A DNA stretch of 64,000 nucleotides from an uncultured Proteiniphilum sp. Its GTDB lineage: Bacteria; Bacteroidota; Bacteroidia; Bacteroidales; Dysgonomonadaceae. The stretch spans positions 1 through 64,000 of the forward strand of contig NZ_CALNAT010000256.1 in NCBI RefSeq assembly GCF_937873925.1, given 5' to 3'. The number at the start of each line of letters is the position of its first letter. Position 1 is the stretch's first letter. The notes beneath the pieces were generated by a model. The model saw nothing but the letters and a program-made list of their open reading frames with translations, had not been told where the DNA came from and searched no databases. Shown here piece after piece: positions 51,827-60,959 of the stretch. A program made the translations under genes and the position numbers.

Positions 51827-54310
51827 AATAGAAGGGGTATCCGAAAAATCTTTCGGGCTATCTACTTTCTCGTTCATGAGCGCAAGATCCAGCACCTCCT
51901 TCACATCTCCTACATAGTGGAAGGTCAGTCCCTTCACATATTCGGCGTTGATCTCATCGATATCTTTCTTATTCTCCTTACAGAGGATGATCTCTTTGAT
52001 ACCCGCCCGTTTGGCGGCAAGGATCTTTTCGCGGATACCACCTACGGGAAGTACTTTCCCGCGCAGGGTGATTTCGCCGGTCATTGCCAGGTTGGGGCGC
52101 ACTTTCCGTTGGGTATATAACGAAGCCAGCGAAGTGATCATTGTGATGCCTGCCGACGGACCGTCCTTGGGTATGGCGCCTTCCGGCACATGGACGTGGG
52201 TGTTCCAGTTCTCGAATATTCCGGAATCGATCCCCAGTTCTTGTGCATGGGAATGCACATATTCCATGGCCAGCATCGCCGATTCTTTCATTACATCCCC
52301 CAGATTCCCGGTGAGGGTGAGTTTAGCCCCTTTCCCTCTGCTGAGTGAACTTTCCACGAAAAGGATCTCACCACCCACTGCGGTCCATGCCAGCCCTGTT
52401 ACTACACCCGCATATTGGTTGCCCTGATAACTGTCCCTGCTGTATTCTTCCATACCCAGGTATTCTTTCAGGTCGGATATTTTGAGGATTTTCGGATAGG
52501 GCTCATCCGACGCGATCTTCCGGGCTACCTTCCGCATGATTTTGGCAATTTTTTTATTCAGTTCACGCACGCCCGACTCTCTTGTATAGTTTTCGATGAT
52601 CTTTTGCAGGGCGGGCTTGGAAACAGAGAAAGCCCCTTTTTCGATACCGTGATTCTGAAGCTCTTTGGGGATAAGATGGCGATGGGCGATCTCGATCTTC
52701 TCTTCCGTTATATAGCCTCCCACGTTGATCAGTTCCATGCGGTCGAGCAACGGTTGGGGAATGGAGTTCAGATTGTTCGCCGTAGCAATGAAAAGCACTT
52801 TCGACAGATCATAATCAATAGAGAGATAGTTGTCGTGAAATGCGGAATTTTGTTCCGGGTCCAGTACCTCGAGCAGCGCTGAGGATGGGTCGCCCCGGAA
52901 ATCATTCCCTATCTTATCCACCTCATCCAGTACGAACACAGGATTTCCAGCGCCGGCTTTCTGTATGTTCTGGATGATCCTGCCCGGGATGGCGCCGATA
53001 TAGGTGCGGCGGTGGCCGCGGATCTCGGCTTCATCATGCAGCCCGCCGAGCGAAACGCGTACGTATTTGCGGTTAAGTGCCTCGGCGATGGATTTGCCCA
53101 AGGAGGTCTTTCCCACACCCGGAGGGCCGTAAAGGCACAGGATGGGAGATTTTAGATCGCCTTTGAGTTTCAGTACGGCCAGGTGTTCAATAATACGTTC
53201 CTTTACTTTCTCCATACCGAAGTGGTCTTTGTCGAGCACCTTCTGGGCGTTCTTCAAATTGAAATTGTCTTTGGTGTATTCACCCCACGGCAGGTCGAGA
53301 ATGGTCTGAAGGTATCCGAACTGTACCGAATAATCGGGTGATTGCGGGTTCAGACGTTCCAGTTTTTGTATCTCTTTTTCAAATGTTTTTCCTACCTCTT
53401 CGCTCCATTTCTTCTCCTTCGCCTGTTTCCTGAATTCATTGATCTCGATCTGCTGGGTATTCCCTCCCAGTTCTTCCTGGATGGTCTTGATCTGCTGCTG
53501 AAGAAAATACTCTTTCTGCTGTTGATTGAGGTCTTCCCGGGTCTTCATCTGGATGTTCATCTTCAGTTCCAGTACCTGAGACTCGCGGTTGAGGATCATC
53601 AACAGGCGGTAGGCCTGCTCTTTTTCGTCGTTGATACTCAGCAACTCCTGCTTTTCATGACCCTCGAGGGGCAGGTTGGTGCCGCTGTAGCTGATAAGCA
53701 TATCGGAAAAAGATTCACTGCTAATGGTTTGTGTCAACTCTTTGGGCGGTTCTCCCAGCAGGTGCAGCATATGGAGCAGGGAATCACGGATGGAGTCGAG
53801 GATCGCCTTGAACTCTTTATCCTCTCTCGACGCTTTTACATAGTCCCTCAGCCTGAACGTTGCCTTTATATAGGGTTCGGTCTGTGTGATCTGCTGCCAC
53901 TCAAACCGTTTCTTTGCCTGTACGATGATGCTGAAGTTGTTATCTCCAAGTTCAATAACACGGATCACTTCGGCGATCACACCGATCGGATAAAGATCGC
54001 CCTCTTCGGGGTCGTCCACAGACGAGTCTTTCTGGCATACCAGTCCGATATATTTTTGTTTCTTGCCAAGCGATTTGATCAGATCCAGCGATTTTTTTCT
54101 TCCCACGGATATGGGGAGCGTACTCCCCGGAAAAACGATGGTATTGCGCAAAGGGAGCAAGGGAAGGGTCTCCTTTAACCGGGATTCGTCGATCTCCTGG
54201 TTGCCGTCAACGAAGTCGTTGGCAATGAAAGATATTACATTTGCTTCGGGAGCCTCTTCAGGCGTCATATATTTTTTGAATGGATTCATCATTTTAGCTA
54301 TCTCTGTCAT
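51821..54310 (-). CDS. lon: ATP-dependent protease Lon (LonA)
   Basis: AAA+ serine protease of 829 residues from ATG 54310. The N-terminal substrate domain (about 40-240) is followed by a coiled coil (EYFLQQQIKTIQEELGG). Walker A is GPPGVGKTSLGKS and Walker B VFVLDEVDKIG. The C-terminal protease domain has the catalytic Ser in KDGPSAGITM and Lys in EKILAAKRAG. A TTG 3 bp earlier is open but not used here; internal ATGs at 54292 and 54289 are possible. It is divergent from trmN6 with 85 bp between starts. Confidence 0.95.
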   Translation of the reverse strand: MTEIAKMMNPFKKYMTPEEAPEANVISFIANDFVDGNQEIDESRLKETLPLLPLRNTIVFPGSTLPISVGRKKSLDLIKSLGKKQKYIGLVCQKDSSVDDPEEGDLYPIGVIAEVIRVIELGDNNFSIIVQAKKRFEWQQITQTEPYIKATFRLRDYVKASREDKEFKAILDSIRDSLLHMLHLLGEPPKELTQTISSESFSDMLISYSGTNLPLEGHEKQELLSINDEKEQAYRLLMILNRESQVLELKMNIQMKTREDLNQQQKEYFLQQQIKTIQEELGGNTQQIEINEFRKQAKEKKWSEEVGKTFEKEIQKLERLNPQSPDYSVQFGYLQTILDLPWGEYTKDNFNLKNAQKVLDKDHFGMEKVKERIIEHLAVLKLKGDLKSPILCLYGPPGVGKTSLGKSIAEALNRKYVRVSLGGLHDEAEIRGHRRTYIGAIPGRIIQNIQKAGAGNPVFVLDEVDKIGNDFRGDPSSALLEVLDPEQNSAFHDNYLSIDYDLSKVLFIATANNLNSIPQPLLDRMELINVGGYITEEKIEIAHRHLIPKELQNHGIEKGAFSVSKPALQKIIENYTRESGVRELNKKIAKIMRKVARKIASDEPYPKILKISDLKEYLGMEEYSRDSYQGNQYAGVVTGLAWTAVGGEILFVESSLSRGKGAKLTLTGNLGDVMKESAMLAMEYVHSHAQELGIDSGIFENWNTHVHVPEGAIPKDGPSAGITMITSLASLYTQRKVRPNLAMTGEITLRGKVLPVGGIREKILAAKRAGIKEIILCKENKKDIDEINAEYVKGLTFHYVGDVKEVLDLALMNEKVDSPKDFSDTPSIL

Positions 54311-54370
54311 CAAAACAGAAAAATGTTTACTTTTGTTTTAGTTTTGTATAGGATAAGACAAAATCCGTGC

Positions 54371-54378
54371 CAAATATA
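54371..54378 (-). promoter_or_regulatory. -7 element for lon
   Basis: The minus strand reads TATATTTG (TAnnTTTG), 61 bp before the lon ATG. No clear -33 box. Confidence 0.4.
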
Positions 54379-54395
54379 TCAAAATTTGTTCCGTG

Positions 54396-55112
54396 ATGGG
54401 TAATCCCTGGTTCCGATTCAAGCAATTCACCGTTTTTCACGATAAGTGTGCCATGAAGGTGGGAACCGATGGTGTGCTGCTTGGGGCCTGGACGAGCATG
54501 GAAAATGCGGCAGAGATACTGGATGTGGGAACAGGCACCGGACTCATCGCATTAATGGTGGCTCAGCGCAATCTTCTCGCAAAGGTGATAGCTATTGATG
54601 TGGATGAAAATGCTGTGGGACAGGCGATGGAAAATATCGGGAATTCCCCCTTTTCTGACAGAATTACCGTGGAATTTTCTGCTTTCCGGCAGTTTGTTCA
54701 AAATACTTCGAAACGTTTCGACCTGATTGTTTCCAATCCGCCTTACTTTTCAGATTCTCTTTTGCCCCCGGATAAAGAACGGGCAAAAGCAAGGCATTCC
54801 GTCTCGCTGACATTGGATGATTTATTGTTATCCGCTCAGGGTTGCCTTAAAAACGACGGAACGCTTTCCCTTATTCTTCCCTACGATAAGAGCGACGAAT
54901 TAAAGTGCCTGTGTGAAAAGCATACATTTTATATGAAAAGGAAAACCATTGTATATCCTTTGCCGGGTACCGAACCGAAGCGACTATTGACTGAGTTGAC
55001 CCTGCGACATACCGGCCTTACTGAAACAAGTTCGCTGATCATCGAAAATAGCCGGCATCAATACACCAAAGATTTCTCCGACTTGGTAAGTGGTTTTTAC
55101 CTACATCTCTGA
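54396..55112 (+). CDS. trmN6: tRNA1(Val) (adenine-37-N6)-methyltransferase family
   Basis: SAM-dependent N6-adenine methyltransferase, 238 residues from ATG 54396 (a GTG lies one codon earlier). The SAM motif is ILDVGTGTGLIALMVAQR and the catalytic motif is IVSNPPYFSDSL (NPPY). KVGTDGVLLGAW near the N-terminus is characteristic of the YfiC/TrmN6 branch. It is divergently transcribed from lon. Confidence 0.9.
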   Translation: MGNPWFRFKQFTVFHDKCAMKVGTDGVLLGAWTSMENAAEILDVGTGTGLIALMVAQRNLLAKVIAIDVDENAVGQAMENIGNSPFSDRITVEFSAFRQFVQNTSKRFDLIVSNPPYFSDSLLPPDKERAKARHSVSLTLDDLLLSAQGCLKNDGTLSLILPYDKSDELKCLCEKHTFYMKRKTIVYPLPGTEPKRLLTELTLRHTGLTETSSLIIENSRHQYTKDFSDLVSGFYLHL

Positions 55113-55182
55113 ATTTTTATCCGGTCTTTTTCGAAAGTGTTTTAAAACCGACTCCTTTTGATTCCTTTCATTGAATTATTTT

Positions 55183-55190
55183 TATCTTTG
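55183..55190 (+). promoter_or_regulatory. -7 element before the DCC-family gene
   Basis: TATCTTTG, 23 bp before the ATG at 55213. A TTTTG 22 bp upstream may serve as -33 box. Confidence 0.5.
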
Positions 55191-55212
55191 TTTTTTTATA
55201 ATCAATAGGAAA

Positions 55213-55644
55213 ATGAAACCCATTGTTTTTTACGACGGAGAATGTGGCTTCTGTCATCGTTGGGTGCAATGGATCATAGATAGAGATGCCGGCCGGGTTT
55301 TCAGGTTTGCATCATTGCAATCAGATTTCGCCAACGATTTGTTCTTGCATTTTGATAAGAAGGCGACTTTAGACTCCATCGTCATCTTTAAGGATGGGAC
55401 GGAATTCTTAGTCAAATCGGAAGCGGTTTCCTATATTTTCTCTCAATTGAATCCCGGTTCCATTTTCTATAAAATGCTGAAAGTGTTTCCCCGTTTCCTC
55501 TCAGACATCGGATATGATTGCATGGCAGCAGTTCGTAAAAAAATCAGCATGCGAACCTGCCGCGTGTTTAACAGAGAAGAAAAAACACTTTTTCTGAACG
55601 ATGTGGATTTCTTGGAATGGTTGTCTGAGAATAATCCATTATAA
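55213..55644 (+). CDS. DCC family thiol-disulfide oxidoreductase-like protein (DUF393)
   Basis: A 143-residue protein with the family signature DGECGFCHRWVQ right after the first strand (IVFYDGECGFC). The CXXC suggests a redox role, but the function of the family is not settled. ATG 55213 is chosen over a TTG 42 bp upstream because that extension would contain the -7 promoter element. It lies before hpt without obvious connection. Confidence 0.88.
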   Translation: MKPIVFYDGECGFCHRWVQWIIDRDAGRVFRFASLQSDFANDLFLHFDKKATLDSIVIFKDGTEFLVKSEAVSYIFSQLNPGSIFYKMLKVFPRFLSDIGYDCMAAVRKKISMRTCRVFNREEKTLFLNDVDFLEWLSENNPL

Positions 55645-55689
55645 ATACCGAAAAAGTTATTTTCATTTTCGTAGAATCATAAAAAGTAG

Positions 55690-55697
55690 TAATTTTG
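55690..55697 (+). promoter_or_regulatory. -7 element before hpt
   Basis: TAATTTTG fits TAnnTTTG, with TTTC 19 bp upstream at the -33 place. The GTG start is 23 bp downstream. Confidence 0.5.
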
Positions 55698-55719
55698 ACG
55701 CTTTAAAAAATCCGGAATA

Positions 55720-56256
55720 GTGAAAGAAGTCATTACTATCAGAGATAAACAGTTTGAATTGTTTATTGAACAAGAGATCATTGAACAGGGAATAAAACGG
55801 ATTGCCGGACGGATAAATTCGGATCTGAAAGGAAAGGATCCTATCTTTTTGGCTGTGCTCAACGGTGCTTTTATGTTTGCCGGAGAGTTGATGAAAGAGG
55901 TTTCCATCCCCAGTGAAATTACATTTGTGCGTCTCGCCTCCTATCATGGGACATCCACCACTAACCGGGTGCAGGAGGTGCTGGGTTTGAACGAAAGTAT
56001 CGAAGGCCGCTCGGTGGTGATCGTGGAAGATATCGTGGATAGCGGAAATACTATGGTTGCATTAAAGAAGGAGCTTGAGAAATATCATCCCCGGGAGGTG
56101 AAGGTAGCCACTTTGCTGTTTAAACCCGCTGCATTGCGGCAAAAACTTCCTATCGATTACGTGGCCCTTGAGATCCCCAATGATTTCATCGTCGGTTACG
56201 GACTGGATTATGACGGATACGGAAGAAATCTGAAAGATATCTATAAGGTAAAATAA
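55720..56256 (+). CDS. hpt: Hypoxanthine phosphoribosyltransferase
   Basis: Purine salvage enzyme of 178 residues. The PRPP-binding motif is VVIVEDIVDSGNTM, and the flexible loop region is VRLASYHGTSTTNR. LEIPNDFIVGYGLDYDGYGR near the C-terminus is typical of Hpt and binds the purine. The start is GTG at 55720, the first codon that gives the usual N-terminus; no ATG is available before residue 40. Confidence 0.94.
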   Translation: MKEVITIRDKQFELFIEQEIIEQGIKRIAGRINSDLKGKDPIFLAVLNGAFMFAGELMKEVSIPSEITFVRLASYHGTSTTNRVQEVLGLNESIEGRSVVIVEDIVDSGNTMVALKKELEKYHPREVKVATLLFKPAALRQKLPIDYVALEIPNDFIVGYGLDYDGYGRNLKDIYKVK

Positions 56257-56445
56257 AGCGGTTTCCATTAAACCTCACCCGATTTAAATCGTCTTATTAA
56301 AAAAGACGAAACCGGCATAACTGAAAGTCATTGCAGGTTCCATATGTAACAGGGTGCAAAATATATAATAATCGTATAAAAGAAATTAAAAAGTTCTTTT
56401 TTCGGAATTTTCTCTATAAATTGCGGTACGGAATAAAAAAATAGC

Positions 56446-56453
56446 TATTTTTG
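56446..56453 (+). promoter_or_regulatory. -7 element before tonB
   Basis: TATTTTTG fits TAnnTTTG, about 53 bp before the ATG. Only a TTG 22 bp upstream for the -33 box. Confidence 0.45.
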
Positions 56454-56505
56454 CATTTAAACTTAGGAGTGATAAAAACAAGCAGTAGATAAAAAAAGAC
56501 ACACA

Positions 56506-57207
56506 ATGAGCAAAAAAGATGAAGTAAAAAAATCGCCAAAAGCGAATCTGGAAAGACAACGGAACACCTACATCCTGATGGGGTTGGTGTTGGGTATTTC
56601 TCTCCTTTTCTTCGCTTTTGAATGGTCGACCGAAACCAGAAAACTGGACGAGAACGTGCTTGTTCAGGATGTTTTGGCCGAAGAGGAAATCGAGATTACT
56701 CGTCGGGATCCGACTCCTCCGCCCCCCCCGCCTCCGCCAGAACCGGAAGCTCCGGAGATCATCGAGGTGGTAGACGAAAAAGTGGATGTAAGAATGGAAA
56801 TACAGTCTGAAGACGACCAGTCTCAGAAACAGATGCAGACCTATGTTCCACCCCCACCACCCAAACCGAAAGAGGAAGAGGTGACCGAAGAGATCTTCGT
56901 GGTGGTGGAAGAACAACCGGAATTCCCCGGAGGGAATGCAGCTATGATGAAGTTCCTGGGCGACAATATCAAGTATCCGGTCATTGCACAGGAAAACGGT
57001 ATCCAGGGACGCGTGATTTGTAACTTTGTGGTAGAAAGGGACGGTAGTATTACCGACGTACAGGTGGTACGTGGGGTAGACCCTTCACTCGACAGGGAAG
57101 CTATCCGTGTGATCCAACAGATGCCTCGTTGGAAACCGGGAAAACAGCGTGGATCGTCGGTACGTGTTCGGTTTACACTGCCGGTAGTATTCCGCTTGCA
57201 AAACTAA
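56506..57207 (+). CDS. tonB: Energy transducer TonB
   Basis: Links the ExbB/ExbD motor to outer-membrane receptors. The 233 residues comprise a short cytoplasmic N-terminus, one membrane helix (about 22-44), a proline- and glutamate-rich periplasmic spacer with a run of eight Pro, and a C-terminal TonB domain (about 140-233) with FPGGNAAMMKFLGDNIKYP and IQGRVICNFVVERDGSITDV. That domain order is typical of Bacteroidota TonB. The exbB-exbD genes lie 3 kb downstream rather than adjacent. A terminator follows. Confidence 0.93.
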   Translation: MSKKDEVKKSPKANLERQRNTYILMGLVLGISLLFFAFEWSTETRKLDENVLVQDVLAEEEIEITRRDPTPPPPPPPPEPEAPEIIEVVDEKVDVRMEIQSEDDQSQKQMQTYVPPPPPKPKEEEVTEEIFVVVEEQPEFPGGNAAMMKFLGDNIKYPVIAQENGIQGRVICNFVVERDGSITDVQVVRGVDPSLDREAIRVIQQMPRWKPGKQRGSSVRVRFTLPVVFRLQN

Positions 57208-57226
57208 AATGATTATATAAAGAAGG

Positions 57227-57261
57227 AAAGCTGCTTTTGAATCCCAAAAGCAGCTTTTTTT
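57227..57261 (+). terminator. Intrinsic terminator after tonB
   Basis: AAAGCTGCTTTT (57227-57238) and AAAAGCAGCTTT (57246-57257) form a perfect 12-bp stem with a 7-nt loop and a T-run. Confidence 0.9.
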
Positions 57262-57277
57262 ACTCATATTTACTAGA

Positions 57278-58258
57278 ATGATGGGTGGTAAAATACCTGT
57301 TTTTGAAAAAATTGTCGACGGAGCGATCAGGGGGATATTGAGAGATTGTCAGCCCCGGACGCTGTTCGTTCCCGCCGAATATATGCTGTCGCTGGGAGGG
57401 AAGAGGCTCAGGCCACTTTTGACGCTTATGGCGGCAGATCTTTTTGGTAAAAATGCGGAAGAGGTTCTGGATGCCGCATTAGCAGTAGAAATATTCCATA
57501 ATTTTTCCCTGGTGCATGATGATTTGATGGATGATGCCGATCTGAGGCGGGGATATCCGACGGTACACAAGAAATGGAGTGACAACAGTGCTATCCTTTC
57601 GGGTGATGCGTTAGTGATCGAGGCTTATAAATATATCGCGAAAACTCCCGTCAGCGTGCTTCCCGTTATTTTAGACCTGTTCTCTACTACAGCCATGGAG
57701 ATCTGTCAAGGACAACAATACGATATGGACTTCGAACAACGTTTCGATGTTACGGAAGAGGAATATATCGAGATGATCCGGCTGAAAACGGCCGTGCTCA
57801 TCGGTTGTGCCCTGAAGATCGGTGCCATCATCGCCGGTGCTCCCGCCGCGGATACCGATTCGCTTTACAAATTCGGTATCAACATAGGGCTGGCGTTTCA
57901 GTTAAAGGATGACCTGCTGGATGTGTATGGCGATCGGGAGACATTCGGAAAAAAGATAGGAGGCGATATCTTATGCAATAAAAAAACCTTCCTGTTGATC
58001 AGGAGTTTAAAGAATGCAAACGGTGTGCAAAGGGAGGAACTGTACAGATGGTTAACGGCAACCGATTACAATCCCGATGCAAAGATCAGGTTTGTTAAAA
58101 ATCTCTATGATGAATTAAATTTGAAATTTGTCGTTGAAAATCTTATCGAAAAGTATTATCTTGCGTCGCTCGATTGCCTGTCGTCAGTCAATGTCCCCGA
58201 CACCCGTAAAAGGGATCTGATCACCCTGTCGGAAAATCTGATGTACAGAGAGAAATAA
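57278..58258 (+). CDS. Polyprenyl diphosphate synthase
   Basis: Trans-isoprenyl diphosphate synthase of 326 residues. The first Asp-rich motif is LVHDDLMDDADLRRG and the second LKDDLLDVYGD; GGKRLRPLLTLMAADLF binds the diphosphate. Product length (farnesyl, geranylgeranyl or longer) cannot be fixed by eye. Two ATGs (57278 and 57281) are possible starts. It stands alone after the tonB terminator. Confidence 0.92.
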   Translation: MMGGKIPVFEKIVDGAIRGILRDCQPRTLFVPAEYMLSLGGKRLRPLLTLMAADLFGKNAEEVLDAALAVEIFHNFSLVHDDLMDDADLRRGYPTVHKKWSDNSAILSGDALVIEAYKYIAKTPVSVLPVILDLFSTTAMEICQGQQYDMDFEQRFDVTEEEYIEMIRLKTAVLIGCALKIGAIIAGAPAADTDSLYKFGINIGLAFQLKDDLLDVYGDRETFGKKIGGDILCNKKTFLLIRSLKNANGVQREELYRWLTATDYNPDAKIRFVKNLYDELNLKFVVENLIEKYYLASLDCLSSVNVPDTRKRDLITLSENLMYREK

Positions 58259-58308
58259 AAAAGAAAAGGAAAAGGCTTATTTATAAAATAGCCATAGCCG
58301 CAAGTTAC

Positions 58309-59004
58309 ATGCCCTATCGCAGATTACCAAATACAGACAGCGCCCGTATCAGGGCCTTGAGGTCGGCAGTTGAAAAAGCAGCCGATACCGATTTTCAGGA
58401 ACTCTCATTCTCAACGAACGCTCTTGACGAGGCCAAAAGCGTGCTGACGCATTTCGAACTTTTATCTGCCCGTTACCAGCAATTGTACGATACACAGGTG
58501 AAAGCCGGTAAATCCTTTACAGGAAAAACCAAGAATGCCCGTATGTATATTTCGCATTTCATACAAGTGCTATATATGTGTGTGATGCGCTCCGAAATCA
58601 AAGAGGAACAATTGTCGCTCTACGGACTGGAAGATGCCCATATGGTTGTCCCCGATCTGACTTCCAATGAACAATTGCTGGAGTGGGGGCAGAAGATCAT
58701 TGAGGGAGAACGTCAGCGTACCGCGCAGGGTGGTGCGCCAATCTATAATCCGTCCATCGCCAAGGTAAATGTAATGTTTACCCTTTTCAAAGAAGGATAT
58801 AAGACCCAGAAATTGCATCAGAAAGCTACGGCGCGTGTCTTGCAGGAAGTGGGCGACTATCGGGAAAAAGTGGATAGGATTATTTTTGGGATATGGGAAG
58901 AGGTGGAAAAACACAACATCGACTTACCTCCTGAGAAACGGCTTGCCCGGAATCGTGAATACGGTATTGTCTACTACTACAGAAAAGGAGAAATAGCGGA
59001 ATGA
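58309..59004 (+). CDS. Conserved-looking hypothetical protein upstream of tatD
   Basis: Not recognised. The 231 residues are predicted mostly helical, without signal peptide or membrane segment. Visible features are RRLPNTDSARIRALRSAVEK, ARMYISHFIQVLYMCVMRSE and KRLARNREYGIVYYYRKGE. Codon use is like its neighbours and the last 4 bp overlap the tatD ATG, so it is a real, co-translated gene. A role with TatD in nucleic-acid quality control would be a guess. Confidence 0.75.
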   Translation: MPYRRLPNTDSARIRALRSAVEKAADTDFQELSFSTNALDEAKSVLTHFELLSARYQQLYDTQVKAGKSFTGKTKNARMYISHFIQVLYMCVMRSEIKEEQLSLYGLEDAHMVVPDLTSNEQLLEWGQKIIEGERQRTAQGGAPIYNPSIAKVNVMFTLFKEGYKTQKLHQKATARVLQEVGDYREKVDRIIFGIWEEVEKHNIDLPPEKRLARNREYGIVYYYRKGEIAE

Positions 59005-59777
59005 ATCTCATAGACACGCATGCTCATCTGTTTGCCGGGGAATTTCAGGATGATCTGCAAAAGGTGGTAACACGTGCAATAGAGGCGGGAGTGGAGATGG
59101 TGCTGCTGCCCAATATCGATGAAATTTCCGTGCCCCGACTGAAACAGTGCGTATTGAATTATCCCGGTTTTTTTTATCCTATGATGGGCCTTCATCCTAC
59201 CAGTGTGGGCAAGGATTGGGAAAAACAGCTGGAGCCCATCTACCGGGAGTTGAATGGCGGGGAGTACATTGCCGTGGGGGAGATAGGGCTGGATCTTCAT
59301 TGGGATACCTCGTTGCGGGAAGCACAGGTGAAAGCCTTTGAGGAACAATTAAGATGGAGTATCGAAAAAGACCTCCCTGTATCTATCCATTTCAGGGATG
59401 CCACGGAAGAGGTGATAAAAAGTATCCGGAGAGTGGGCGTGCAATCCTTAAGAGGTGTATTTCACAGTTTTGGAGGTACAAAAGCGGAACTGGAGGCGAT
59501 ATTGGAGTTGGGCAATTTTCTGGTAGGGATCAATGGAGTGGTGACCTTCAAGAACTCGGGGTTGTCCGAAACACTGAAGCATTGCCCTGCCAACCGGGTA
59601 GTGCTTGAAACCGACTCTCCTTATCTTGCGCCTGTGCCATACAGGGGAAGAAGGAACGAGTCTGCCTATCTGGCGTATATTGTCGCTCAATTGGCTGGAA
59701 TATGGGATGAGAGCGAGGAATCAGTCGCCTGGCTCACCACCCGTAATGCACGGGAATTATTCAATTTTTTTGGGTGA
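59001..59777 (+). CDS. tatD: TatD family metal-dependent hydrolase (deoxyribonuclease-like)
   Basis: Amidohydrolase-fold enzyme of 258 residues. Metal ligands are expected in IDTHAHLF, GEIGLDLHWD, SIHFRDA, HSFGGTKAEL and LETDSPYLAPVPYRG. The family has 3'-5' DNase activity in E. coli. It overlaps the upstream unknown gene by 4 bp. Confidence 0.93.
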   Translation: MNLIDTHAHLFAGEFQDDLQKVVTRAIEAGVEMVLLPNIDEISVPRLKQCVLNYPGFFYPMMGLHPTSVGKDWEKQLEPIYRELNGGEYIAVGEIGLDLHWDTSLREAQVKAFEEQLRWSIEKDLPVSIHFRDATEEVIKSIRRVGVQSLRGVFHSFGGTKAELEAILELGNFLVGINGVVTFKNSGLSETLKHCPANRVVLETDSPYLAPVPYRGRRNESAYLAYIVAQLAGIWDESEESVAWLTTRNARELFNFFG

Positions 59778-59865
59778 GTATGCCTTCATTTTTCAACCGA
59801 AAGAGTGAAAAGGGTTTTTTATTAAAATTATTATGACAGAAGTAGCATATAATCGATAAATTCTG

Positions 59866-59873
59866 TAATTTTG
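59866..59873 (+). promoter_or_regulatory. -7 candidate before tRNA-Ser
   Basis: TAATTTTG fits TAnnTTTG about 93 bp before the tRNA. A second, shorter near-match TAATTTGC lies at about 59908-59915. Which one is used cannot be told. Confidence 0.35.
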
Positions 59874-59965
59874 CTTCCCGAATGAAGTGGGAATGAAATA
59901 TTTTTTGTAATTTGCACCCGTTTTCGGGAAAATCTCTTTCAGAAGAGATGTTTATTCCTCTTTAG

Positions 59966-60053
59966 GGAGAGATGCTCGAGTGGTTGAAGAGGCACGCCTG
60001 GAAAGCGTGTATACGCCAAAAGTGTATCGCGGGTTCGAATCCCGCTCTCTCCG
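59966..60053 (+). tRNA. tRNA-Ser (GGA)
   Basis: An 88-nt gene with acceptor GGAGAGA/TCTCTCC, anticodon stem CACGC/GCGTG, loop CTGGAAA (anticodon GGA), the long variable arm of class II tRNAs and a T arm CGGGTTCGAATCCCG. The CCA end is not fully encoded (GCA follows). Confidence 0.95.
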
Positions 60054-60153
60054 CACAAATTGAAAAGTCACATTTTATTTAGAACAACAACACAAGAAAT
60101 CAATTATAAATACAAAAAATCAAAGATCATTAATCAAAAAAATTGAACACACA

Positions 60154-60954
60154 ATGAAAAAGTTATTTGCAATTTTAGCAATCTTCGGAATGATGTCCGT
60201 AGGGTTGTCGTCGGTTCTTTTAGCACAAGATGCCACTCCTGCTGAAGAAACAGAACAAGTTGCCGTTACTCCGGTCGAAACAACACAGGCTACCGTTGAT
60301 GAAACATCAGGTGGTTTTCATCAGGCGCTGAAGGTGAAATTTATTGAAGGAGGTGCCGGCTTTATGAGTACCATCGCCATCTGTTTGATCCTGGGTCTGG
60401 CTTTCTGTCTCGAAAGAATCATTTACCTGAGTCTGGCAGATGTGGATCCGGATGCTTTCCTGAATAAAGTAGGTGATACACTGGAGAGGGGTGACGTGGA
60501 AGCTGCAAAAGATATTGCACGCAATACCAGAGGGCCCGTTGCTTCGATTGTATATCAGGGATTGCTTCGTCTCGACCAGGGACCCGATGCGGTGGAACGT
60601 TCCATTGTTTCTTACGGTGGCGTACAGTCGGGCTTGCTGGAAAGGAACCTTTCATGGATCACTCTTTTTATCGCTGTTGCCCCCTCGCTTGGGTTCTTGG
60701 GAACTGTGGTAGGTATGGTAATGGCTTTCGATGATATCCAGAGAGCGGGAGACATGAGCCCGACCATTGTTGCCGGCGGTATGAAGGTGGCTTTGATCAC
60801 CACCGTAGGCGGTCTGATCGTTGCCATTATTCTCCAGATAATCTATAACTATATCCTTTCCAAGATGGAAGGTATCCTCAACAAAATGGAAGATGCTTCC
60901 ATTACCTTCCTGGATCAGGTAATCAAATATAACGTTAAATATAAAAACTTGTAA
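60154..60954 (+). CDS. exbB: MotA/TolQ/ExbB proton channel family protein
   Basis: Inner-membrane motor subunit, 266 residues. It opens with a cleavable-looking signal (MKKLFAILAIFGMMSVGLSS ... LLAQD) and a T/E/V-rich periplasmic stretch before the three-helix ExbB core. The core shows ITLFIAVAPSLGFLGTVVGM and IVAGGMKVALITTVGGLIVA, the conserved family segments. With exbD it converts proton flow into TonB movement. It is 100 bp after tRNA-Ser and starts a four-gene operon. Confidence 0.92.
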   Translation: MKKLFAILAIFGMMSVGLSSVLLAQDATPAEETEQVAVTPVETTQATVDETSGGFHQALKVKFIEGGAGFMSTIAICLILGLAFCLERIIYLSLADVDPDAFLNKVGDTLERGDVEAAKDIARNTRGPVASIVYQGLLRLDQGPDAVERSIVSYGGVQSGLLERNLSWITLFIAVAPSLGFLGTVVGMVMAFDDIQRAGDMSPTIVAGGMKVALITTVGGLIVAIILQIIYNYILSKMEGILNKMEDASITFLDQVIKYNVKYKNL

Positions 60955-60959
60955 TTATT

